A DNA stretch of 11,517 nt, from positions 1 to 11,517 of the forward strand of contig JALWYR010000233.1 in assembly GCA_027003085.1 (NCBI GenBank). The letters run 5' to 3'. Position numbers and translations under genes: made by a program. Positions 1 through 5,489 of the stretch are shown piece after piece (the first letter of the stretch is position 1; each line of letters opens with the position of its first letter). The notes below the pieces were generated by a model, which did not search any database, was not told the DNA's origin, and worked only from the letters and a program-made list of their open reading frames with translations. This DNA comes from Flavobacteriales bacterium. Its GTDB lineage: Bacteria; Bacteroidota; Bacteroidia; Flavobacteriales; Flavobacteriaceae.

Positions 1-64
1 GCGCAAAACCGGTGCGCAGTGAAATCAATAGGACAAAACCGGAAAGTAAGTGTTTGAGTTTCAT
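1..64 (-). CDS. 5' end of a secreted-protein gene (partial)
   Basis: Only the first 21 codons lie in the window. Reading leftward from the ATG at 64-62, the peptide is MKLKHLLSGFVLLISLRTGF followed by Ala. It has two lysines, then a hydrophobic stretch and small residues, which is a typical Sec signal peptide. A perfect TAnnTTTG promoter element (85-92, minus strand) sits about 20 bases upstream and supports this start. The gene is divergent from rlmD. The mature protein is outside the window, so the function is unknown. It is probably an exported or outer-membrane protein (inference from the signal peptide only). Confidence 0.6.
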   Translation of the reverse strand, partial: MKLKHLLSGFVLLISLRTGFA

Positions 65-84
65 GTTAAAAACCTATTTTTATG

Positions 85-92
85 CAAAGTTA
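85..92 (-). promoter_or_regulatory. Bacteroidota -7 promoter element for the leftward gene at 1-64
   Basis: On the minus strand the sequence reads TAACTTTG, a perfect match to the TAnnTTTG -7 consensus of the Bacteroidota primary sigma factor. It lies about 20 bases before the ATG at 64. The upstream region is A/T-rich, but I see no clear -33 TTG at the ideal distance. Confidence 0.6.
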
Positions 93-246
93 AATCTTTT
101 TTTTAAACCCTGTCTTTTATAGCAAAAACAAATACCGGGCCAAAAATTTAAATTAATCGTAAAATAATAGGGAGTTGTTTTCAATAAACGGACACGAGTA
201 CCGGGATAGAGGCTATTAATTTTGAAAAAATGATAATGAATTTTCT

Positions 247-254
247 TACTTTCG
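247..254 (+). promoter_or_regulatory. Probable -7 promoter element of rlmD
   Basis: TACTTTCG matches TAnnTTTG at all but one fixed position. A TTG about 22 bases upstream (within the TTTTGAAAA run near 219-227) could be the -33 element. Transcription would begin around 260. The in-frame ATGs at 230 and 236 would then lie outside the transcript, which favours the GTG start at 272. Confidence 0.5.
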
Positions 255-271
255 CAGCAAAATATCATTTT

Positions 272-1690
272 GTGGGACGACGAAAAATTAGGGAAATCAA
301 TCGATTGAAGATTTTTGAAATAGGTGGCAAAGGCAAAGGAGTGGGAGAGGCCTCCGACGGACGCTTGGTGTTTGTCCCGCATACCGCACCGGGCGATTTG
401 GTGGATGTTCGTATCACTAAAAAAAGGAAAAAATATTTCGAAGCCGTTCCTTTGCGCTTTCATGAATATTCCGGCTGGCGAACCGAGCCTATTTGCCCGC
501 ATTACGGCATATGCGGCGGATGTCAGTTGCAACATATCGGTTATGACAAACAACTTATAGTCAAGGAAAACGAGGTATTGAACAATTTACGTCGTATCGG
601 AGGAGTGGAATGGAAGCACAACGAGCCTATTTTGGCGTCGCCGCAAACCGAACACTACCGGAACAAAATGGAATATGCCTTTACCGATAGCCGTTGGCTG
701 ACCGCCGGACAAATTCGGAGCAGCGAAAACTTCGACCGGCGCGGACTGGGATTTCACGTGCCCGGCCATTGGGATAAAATTCTGGATGTGGAATTTTGCG
801 CCCTCCAAGCCGAACCCGGAAACCGGATACGGAATGCTTTGCGCGATTTTGCCAAGGAAAACAATTTGGAATTTTACAGCCCGCGCGAACGAAAGGGCCT
901 GCTGCGTCAATTGACCTTGCGCATCACCCGTAGCGGACAAATTATGGTTTTGGTGCATTTTTTTCGCCCTGACGACAAAGGAATTGCCTTGGTAATGAAT
1001 TTTCTGAAAGAGAATTTTCCCGAAATAACCTCATTGCTATATGTAATTAATTCCAAACCCAACGACACCATTTATGATTTGGATGTGGAACTTTGGGCGG
1101 GAGAACCGTATATATTTGAAACTTTGGGCGAATTGCAATTCCGAATCAAACCCAAATCCTTCTTTCAAACCAATAGTTATCAGACCGAAAACCTTTACCG
1201 GTTGGTCAAGCGGTACGCAGCCGTTGAACCGGGTCAAATCGTTTATGACTTGTATAGCGGAACCGGCAGTATTGCGTTGTTTGTAGCCGGCAGGGCCGCC
1301 AAGGTTGTGGGCATTGAAACCCTCCCGCAGGCCGTTGAAGATGCGCGTTTTAATGCACAATTCAACAGGATTGACAATGTGGAATTTATTGCCGGCGATG
1401 CCAAGGATTTGTTTTCCGGCGAATTGATCCGGGAGCACGGAAAACCCGATGTGCTGATTATGGACCCGCCGCGCGAAGGCCTGCACGAACGGGTTGTGAT
1501 GCAAATACTTAAACTCCTTCCCAAGCGGATAGTTTATGTAAGTTGTAATTCGGCCACGCAGGCACGGGATTTGGCCCGGATGAAAAATTTTTACGAAATT
1601 CGCCTTGTCCGGCCCGTAGATATGTTTCCGCACACCTATCACGTGGAAAATATTGCCGTGTTGGAACTAAAAACCTTCCCGGATGCGTAA
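272..1690 (+). CDS. rlmD: 23S rRNA (uracil-5-)-methyltransferase RlmD
   Basis: This SAM-dependent enzyme makes 5-methyluridine in 23S rRNA (U1939 in E. coli numbering) and carries a [4Fe-4S] cluster. With a GTG start at 272 the protein has 472 residues, the usual family length. Visible features in order: an N-terminal TRAM-like RNA-binding domain (about residues 1-65, Lys/Arg-rich with the VxGD-type PGDLVDV segment); cluster cysteines C75, C81 and C84 (CPHYGICGGC) plus C176; the QTN segment near 298-301; the SAM-binding DLYSGTG at 326-332; DPPREG at 398-403; and the catalytic-type cysteine in VSCN (C425). The frame stays open upstream to ATGs at 230 and 236, but a -7 promoter element at 247-254 lies inside that extension, so GTG 272 is preferred. 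The stop overlaps the next gene by 8 bases, suggesting co-transcription. RlmD is distinguished from other TrmA-family members by the TRAM and Fe-S parts; RlmCD-type specificity cannot be excluded. Confidence 0.93.
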   Translation: MGRRKIREINRLKIFEIGGKGKGVGEASDGRLVFVPHTAPGDLVDVRITKKRKKYFEAVPLRFHEYSGWRTEPICPHYGICGGCQLQHIGYDKQLIVKENEVLNNLRRIGGVEWKHNEPILASPQTEHYRNKMEYAFTDSRWLTAGQIRSSENFDRRGLGFHVPGHWDKILDVEFCALQAEPGNRIRNALRDFAKENNLEFYSPRERKGLLRQLTLRITRSGQIMVLVHFFRPDDKGIALVMNFLKENFPEITSLLYVINSKPNDTIYDLDVELWAGEPYIFETLGELQFRIKPKSFFQTNSYQTENLYRLVKRYAAVEPGQIVYDLYSGTGSIALFVAGRAAKVVGIETLPQAVEDARFNAQFNRIDNVEFIAGDAKDLFSGELIREHGKPDVLIMDPPREGLHERVVMQILKLLPKRIVYVSCNSATQARDLARMKNFYEIRLVRPVDMFPHTYHVENIAVLELKTFPDA

Positions 1691-2141
1691 ATGGCTACTA
1701 CTTTCGGCTATCATATTGGCAACGGCCTGCGAACGTGACGATCTGTGCCTGGAAAAACCTTTGGAAGGAGCCGTTGTGCGTTTCCACAATGCCATTAGCG
1801 GCCGGCCCGCGGCGGTGGATTCGGTGGCGGTTTATTACGAAGGCGAAAACCTTATTCCGGCAACCCTTACCGATTCTTTGCTTTTGCCTTTACCTCCCGA
1901 CCGTGATACGGCACAATATGTGTTTGAAAAAACCGGCACTCCGGCTTCAAATCCCGATACCGTCCGGTTTTTTTATGTGCGTAAAGACACCTTCATTTCC
2001 AAGGCCTGCGGTTTTTGGATGACCTACCGGCAACTGCAAGCACAACTGATGACCGACAGCGATAATTGGATTCAGCAAATCACCGTAACCCGACCCGATA
2101 TTACCGATGACACATTGGCGCACATACGTATTTATCATTAA
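1683..2141 (+). CDS. Small lipoprotein, DUF6452-like
   Basis: The 152-residue protein begins MRKWLLLSAIILATAC. It has a charged N-terminus, a hydrophobic core and a lipobox-like end with Cys at residue 16, so it is probably a lipoprotein. The residues after the Cys (ERDD) are acidic, as in the surface-export signals reported for Bacteroidota lipoproteins (inference). The CERDDLC start followed by a beta-rich segment (VVRFHNAISG...) resembles the Bacteroidota DUF6452 family, which I recall as being linked to rlmD; this is recognition from memory, not a search. The start codon overlaps the last 8 bases of rlmD, and the end overlaps the next gene by 35 bases, so the three genes are probably translated from one message. 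The molecular function is unknown. Confidence 0.8.
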   Translation: MRKWLLLSAIILATACERDDLCLEKPLEGAVVRFHNAISGRPAAVDSVAVYYEGENLIPATLTDSLLLPLPPDRDTAQYVFEKTGTPASNPDTVRFFYVRKDTFISKACGFWMTYRQLQAQLMTDSDNWIQQITVTRPDITDDTLAHIRIYH

Positions 2142-2799
2142 CTTGTTCCCGGTGTTATCCGCTTTTGCCCAACCGCAGCAGGATACGACCGGGCGAAACG
2201 CCGGTTTTTCGTCTTGGATTCAAGAAACGCACTTGCGGCTGGGTTATGATTTGGGAAAAAAGATTTATTCCAAGCTGAATGGCGGCAATATGGACGCCGC
2301 TTATCTTAATTTGGGCTATCGCAACCATATTCTGGAACTTTTTGCGGGCAAGGAACAAATGCCTTTTGTGCATCCGTCCTACACCTTCGTTACCACCGGA
2401 ACCTATTACAAAATCGGTTATGCTTACAATTTTTACGAAAATTGGGGCCATATGCACAACGAAATAACCTTGGGCCTGCGCTACGGAAATGCCGGTTTTT
2501 CCTACGATTTACAACGCATCGCCTATGATGCACCTACGCCCGAAATGCCCGCTTATGTTTGGGCCGGCCACCGCTTCTATTCCGGCCTTCACGCCGGTTG
2601 GATTGAAGTGGGCGCCACGCTCAAAGCCGAGATTTTTCACGGTTTTTATTTGGATTTATTCCTATCGGGCAAACGCCTGCTCGGTGGCTCCAAACCTGAC
2701 GGTTTCGATTTGCTCTATGTACCGGGATTTTTTCGCACCAATGTTTCGGGTTTCGGATTCGGATTGGGCTATGGGGTAAGTTACAGATTCGGTTATTGA
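2107..2799 (+). CDS. DUF6048-like outer-membrane protein
   Basis: The 230-residue protein has a signal peptide ending near SAFA/QPQQD (about residues 1-21), so it is exported. The rest alternates polar and aromatic residues (for example LGLRYGNAGFSYDL and the C-terminal GFGLGYGVSYRFGY) and ends on an aromatic residue, as outer-membrane beta-barrels usually do. It resembles the DUF6048 family of Bacteroidota, which I recall sitting beside the DUF6452 lipoprotein and rlmD. That assignment is from memory. Its ATG lies inside the upstream gene, with a 35-base overlap in a different frame, implying translational coupling. An inference is that the lipoprotein and barrel form a small envelope module, but no substrate or partner can be read from the sequence. 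Confidence 0.8.
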   Translation: MTHWRTYVFIINLFPVLSAFAQPQQDTTGRNAGFSSWIQETHLRLGYDLGKKIYSKLNGGNMDAAYLNLGYRNHILELFAGKEQMPFVHPSYTFVTTGTYYKIGYAYNFYENWGHMHNEITLGLRYGNAGFSYDLQRIAYDAPTPEMPAYVWAGHRFYSGLHAGWIEVGATLKAEIFHGFYLDLFLSGKRLLGGSKPDGFDLLYVPGFFRTNVSGFGFGLGYGVSYRFGY

Positions 2800-2966
2800 A
2801 ATGGCGTTTTATAGGGTTAATCAAAATTCCGGGGTATCCTTTTCGATAGCTAATTGATTTATTCGATTGCAAATTGTAACAGGCAAATAATAGAAAATCA
2901 AGTTATTGTAAATTTTTCTGAGTTTAATGAATTAATTTCTCCTCGTGTAAAAACCGGACGAAAAAG
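2800..2966. other. AT-rich intergenic stretch without a recognisable gene
   Basis: This is the first part of the 633-base gap between the DUF6048-like gene and the CZB gene. It is AT-rich with stop codons in all frames. I see no convincing promoter, terminator hairpin or RNA gene in it. The remainder of the gap (2967-3404) is occupied by the repeat modules and a terminator listed separately. Confidence 0.5.
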
Positions 2967-3006
2967 TAACCGCGCCAGGGATGGAAGCGGTTATGGCCCG
3001 TAGGGC
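2967..3006 (-). repeat. Double hairpin at the distal end of the left repeat
   Basis: TAACCGC at 2967-2973 pairs perfectly with GCGGTTA at 2987-2993 (7 bp). Directly beside it, GCCC (2996-2999) pairs with GGGC (3003-3006) across a GTA loop. The minus strand between the stem arms contains CGCTTCCATCCCTGG, which resembles the end of a Bacteroidota interspersed repeat (recalled, not searched). This module is absent from the right copy. Confidence 0.6.
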
Positions 3007-3014
3007 GGGGCGGA

Positions 3015-3177
3015 GGCGTCGCTTCAAGCATAAAATATCCAACCAAGTTTTGTTCTTTTTGCCGATAACGGTATTGGAACCCTTGCCATAGCTACGGCTA
3101 TGCCTTCGGGATTGCCGGCTTTGTTCCCGACAAAAATAACTTCAACTTTTTCCCCATTTCATACTTGAAGCGACGCC
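3015..3177. repeat. 163-bp imperfect palindrome with perfect 14-bp ends (MITE-like)
   Basis: GGCGTCGCTTCAAG at 3015-3028 is the exact reverse complement of 3164-3177. At the centre, CATAGC (3087-3092) pairs with GCTATG (3097-3102) around a TACG loop. The arms between also align well in places, for example GTT-TTTTTG-CG-AAC on both sides, so the whole segment can fold into one long imperfect hairpin. No target-site duplication is evident at the ends and no transposase gene is inside. It could be a MITE-like insertion or simply the variable long hairpin of the surrounding repeat. Confidence 0.7.
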
Positions 3178-3186
3178 TTTTTGTGC

Positions 3187-3279
3187 CGGCAGCGGAGGCT
3201 TCGCCGCTCCGACAAGAAGACTCCGGTGCCGGCTATACAAAAACCGCCCTTGCCCAAGGGACATTTGAGCGGACAGCCC
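3187..3279 (-). repeat. Repeat core, left copy (93 bp, minus orientation)
   Basis: The minus-strand sequence from 3279 to 3187 matches 10888-10980 on the plus strand with 7 mismatches in 93 and no gaps. The last 48 bases are identical. Predicted pairing includes GCCGGCA (3235-3229) with TGCCGGC just past the core edge, AGCGG/CCGCT, and CCCTT/AAGGG around a GGGC loop. In the right copy the outermost pair of that last stem changes from C-G to G-C. Confidence 0.8.
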
Positions 3280-3373
3280 GGCGGCTGACGCGTGAGTGCC
3301 GGCAGGAGCTTCGTCATTCCGAAGCGCCTGCCGGTGCGGCGTAGCCGCCACGAACGCCGTCAGCCGGGCGCCC
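3280..3373 (-). repeat. Variable hairpin module of the left repeat copy
   Basis: A 9-bp outer stem (CGGCTGACG 3282-3290 with CGTCAGCCG 3358-3366) encloses two inner hairpins. One is CCGGCAGG (3299-3306) with CCTGCCGG (3327-3334), extended by CTTCG/CGAAG (3309-3313, 3320-3324). The other is GCGGC-GTA-GCCGC (about 3336-3348). It is bounded by the palindrome GGGCGCCC (3366-3373). The right copy has the same boundary motifs but a different interior sequence. Confidence 0.65.
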
Positions 3374-3374
3374 T

Positions 3375-3404
3375 AAAAAAGAAGCTACCCTATGAACGAG
3401 TAGC
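3375..3404 (-). terminator. Possible Rho-independent terminator after the CZB gene
   Basis: On the minus strand GCTAC (3404-3400) pairs with GTAGC (3388-3384) across an 11-base loop and is followed by TTCTTTTTT. It lies about 30 bases beyond the stop codon of the CZB gene. The stem is only 5 bp, so the call is tentative. Confidence 0.4.
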
Positions 3405-3432
3405 ATACAACCTAAATGTAGCATTTAACCCG

Positions 3433-3849
3433 TTACAAATTGGCGTCTTCGAATTCTTCGAGCTTGGAGGCAAACAAGTCCACCAATTCCTCCATTTTGT
3501 GGATAATGGCATTAAGGTTTTCGTTTTTTTTGGATTCGGCCGATTTTTTGGATTGAAAAAATCCTTGCTTGGCGGGCTCTTTTTTGTTTTTTAGAAAGAT
3601 CAAAAACAAATCATGGATGGCATTGTGTATATCTTCCAACTCTTCATAGATGGGTAAGTCGGAAAAATCGCGTCCGTGGCTGTAAAACCACTGACCGAAA
3701 GTACATTCGGTGGGCGAAAGGATAAAATCGTCATCGGGTTTAATTCCAGCGGCCAAGGCTTTTGCCACCGCAATCCAACGTTTGTGCTCGGCAATTCCTT
3801 TGTTGATGGCTTCTTTGGCCACTTCCTTTTTGTTTACATAAGGTGCCAT
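3433..3849 (-). CDS. Standalone CZB (chemoreceptor zinc-binding) domain protein
   Basis: The 138-residue protein consists mostly of one CZB domain. The expected 3-His/1-Cys zinc ligands are all visible: H22 (in HKRW), C49 in the signature CTFGQWFYSHG, and H75 and H79 (HNAIH). Known CZB domains bind zinc very tightly and act as sensors in chemoreceptors or diguanylate cyclases. Here there is no attached output domain and no membrane segment, so it is presumably a cytoplasmic zinc-responsive partner protein (inference). A Lys-rich linker (about 88-110) leads to a C-terminal, probably coiled-coil, helix rich in Glu and Leu. The ATG at 3849-3847 is chosen. An in-frame TTG two codons upstream is possible but less likely. 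A perfect TAnnTTTG element lies at 3869-3876. Confidence 0.85.
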   Translation of the reverse strand: MAPYVNKKEVAKEAINKGIAEHKRWIAVAKALAAGIKPDDDFILSPTECTFGQWFYSHGRDFSDLPIYEELEDIHNAIHDLFLIFLKNKKEPAKQGFFQSKKSAESKKNENLNAIIHKMEELVDLFASKLEEFEDANL

Positions 3850-3868
3850 AGGCAAAATTTTAGCGCTG

Positions 3869-3876
3869 CAAATATA
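3869..3876 (-). promoter_or_regulatory. -7 promoter element of the CZB gene
   Basis: The minus strand reads TATATTTG, a perfect TAnnTTTG match, about 20 bases before the ATG at 3849. It implies a very short 5' leader. It lies in the 76-base gap after proS, so the CZB gene can be transcribed independently of proS. Confidence 0.65.
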
Positions 3877-3925
3877 CGATTTTATTTTTGGAGAATGTTA
3901 CAGAAATGATAAAGTAACTTTTGTT

Positions 3926-5404
3926 TCAGTAAGCTTTGGCAAACAAAACCCTTCGTGCAGAGGGCTTTCCGGTGAGTAAGTCCTTGCCTTCTTCGCGGGT
4001 ATCCATATCCAGGGGAATACAACGGATGGTAGCCTTGGTCAGCTCTTTGATGCGTGCTTCGGTTTCGGCCGTTCCGTCCCAATGAGCCAGCACAAAGCCG
4101 CCTTTGGTTTCCAGAATATCTTTGAACTCATCAAAACTGTCGGCTTTGGTAATATGCGCATTACGGTAGTCTTCGGCCCGCTTGTATAAATCGGTTTGGA
4201 TGGTTTCGAGCAAATTTTCCACCCGCTCGTCGATGCCCGAAACCGGCACGATTTCTTTGCTCAACGTATCGCGTCGGGCCAATTCCACCGTTTCGTTTTC
4301 CACATCGCGCGGCCCGATGGCAATGCGCAACGGAACGCCACGCAGTTCGTATTCGTTGAATTTCCAGCCGGGCTTGTATTTGTCGTCGTTGTCGTATTTG
4401 ACACGGATGCCGCGGTTGCGAAGCAATGTCTCGATATCACGCGCCTTGGCATCCACGGCCTTACGCTGTTCGTCGGTTTTGTATATGGGCACAATTACGG
4501 TTTGTATGGGCGCCAAGCGCGGCGGAAGCACCAAGCCGTTGTCGTCGGAATGGGTCATTACCAGCGCACCCATCAAGCGGGTGGAAACACCCCATGACGT
4601 GGCCCATACATATTCCAGTTTTCCTTCGCGCGAAAGATATTTTACGTCGAAGGCTTTGGCAAAGTTTTGGCCCAAAAAGTGCGACGTGCCCGACTGTAAG
4701 GCCTTACCGTCCTGCATCAGGGCTTCGATGGTATAGGTTTCCTCGGCGCCGGCAAAACGTTCGGTGGGCGTTTTGACACCGCGAATCACCGGCATGGCCA
4801 TCCACTCGCGGGCAAAACGGGCATACACGTCAATCATACGTTCGGCTTCCTCAATGGCTTCTTCACGGGTTTCGTGGGCCGTGTGACCCTCTTGCCACAG
4901 GAATTCGGCCGTGCGCAGAAACAAACGCGTGCGCATTTCCCAGCGCATCACATTGGCCCATTGATTGACCAATACGGGCAAATCCCGGTAGGATTGAATC
5001 CAACGACGGTAGGTGTCCCAAATAATGGTTTCGGATGTGGGCCGGATGACCAAGGGTTCTTCGAGCTTGGCCGTAGGGTCCACTTCGATACCTTTGCCGT
5101 CGGCGGTGGTGCGCAGCCGGTAGTGGGTAACCACGGCCGCTTCCTTGGCAAAACCCTCCACATGCTTGGCTTCCTTGGCAAAATAGGATTGCGGAATAAG
5201 CAACGGAAAATAGGCATTTTGATGTCCAGTTTCCTTAAACATCCGATCCAATTGTGCCTGCATATTTTCCCAAATGGCATAGCCGTAGGGCTTGATAACC
5301 ATCATACCGCGCACACCCGAATTTTCGGCCAATCCGGCACGAACGACCAATTCATTATACCACTTGGAATAATCCTCCGAACGCTTGGGTAATTTCTTTG
5401 CCAT
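3926..5404 (-). CDS. proS: Prolyl-tRNA synthetase, archaeal/eukaryotic-type (type 3)
   Basis: This cytoplasmic class II synthetase attaches proline to tRNA-Pro using ATP. The protein has 492 residues, starts MAKKLPKRSEDYSKWY, and has the compact type 3 layout without the editing insertion of E. coli ProS. Class II motif 2 is visible around residues 154-179 (RWEMRTRLFLRTAEFLWQEG) and motif 3 around 270-287 (SWGVSTRLMGALVMTHSD). The anticodon-binding domain occupies about 300-400. A C-terminal extension ends in the Lys-Ala-Tyr typical of this type. Only one Cys remains in the C-terminal domain, so the zinc site found in some relatives appears to be absent. An in-frame codon 11 positions upstream could serve as a start, but MAKK matches family starts and follows the promoter element at 5449-5456. 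Confidence 0.95.
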   Translation of the reverse strand: MAKKLPKRSEDYSKWYNELVVRAGLAENSGVRGMMVIKPYGYAIWENMQAQLDRMFKETGHQNAYFPLLIPQSYFAKEAKHVEGFAKEAAVVTHYRLRTTADGKGIEVDPTAKLEEPLVIRPTSETIIWDTYRRWIQSYRDLPVLVNQWANVMRWEMRTRLFLRTAEFLWQEGHTAHETREEAIEEAERMIDVYARFAREWMAMPVIRGVKTPTERFAGAEETYTIEALMQDGKALQSGTSHFLGQNFAKAFDVKYLSREGKLEYVWATSWGVSTRLMGALVMTHSDDNGLVLPPRLAPIQTVIVPIYKTDEQRKAVDAKARDIETLLRNRGIRVKYDNDDKYKPGWKFNEYELRGVPLRIAIGPRDVENETVELARRDTLSKEIVPVSGIDERVENLLETIQTDLYKRAEDYRNAHITKADSFDEFKDILETKGGFVLAHWDGTAETEARIKELTKATIRCIPLDMDTREEGKDLLTGKPSARRVLFAKAY

Positions 5405-5448
5405 AATCGATTTTGGTATAATTATTGCTGAAAACAATTATGAGAGCA

Positions 5449-5456
5449 CAAAACTA
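5449..5456 (-). promoter_or_regulatory. -7 promoter element of proS
   Basis: The minus strand reads TAGTTTTG, a perfect TAnnTTTG match, about 45 bases before the proS ATG at 5404. A weak TTT-containing -33 candidate lies about 20 bases further upstream. Confidence 0.55.
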
Positions 5457-5461
5457 ATGAT

Positions 5462-5469
5462 TATCTTTA
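5462..5469 (+). promoter_or_regulatory. Weak -7-like element before the Tyr/Arg-rich lipoprotein gene
   Basis: TATCTTTA matches TAnnTTTG except at the last base and lies about 20 bases before the ATG at 5490. There is no clear -33 element. It nearly abuts the divergent proS promoter element, so the two may share a control region. Confidence 0.3.
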
Positions 5470-5489
5470 TAACCTTAAAATCCGGCATC

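Larger units (their letters stand above)
2967..3373 (-). repeat. Composite intergenic repeat element, left copy (full form)
   Basis: This block of about 407 bases is made almost entirely of self-complementary modules. Read on the minus strand, in order: a variable three-way-junction hairpin starting with the palindrome GGGCGCCC (3373-3280); a 93-base core starting GGGCTGTCCGCT (3279-3187); a 163-base imperfect palindrome (3177-3015); a GCCC-GTA-GGGC mini-hairpin (3006-2996); and a TAACCGC/GCGGTTA hairpin (2993-2967). The GGGCTGTCCGCT and CCGCTTCCATCCCT motifs resemble, from memory, interspersed intergenic repeats common in Bacteroidota genomes, which may be REP-like. This was not verified. 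The core recurs inverted at 10888-10980. Confidence 0.7.

Noticed and set aside
3015..3177. Possible insertion sequence
   Set aside because: Inverted ends are present, but there is no transposase frame and no visible target-site duplication, so only a MITE-like/palindrome call is justified.
3142..3351. Minus-strand open frame inside the repeat element
   Set aside because: The equivalent frame in the right repeat copy has a stop codon right after GGGCTGTCCGCT, so the conservation is at DNA/RNA level and not protein level.
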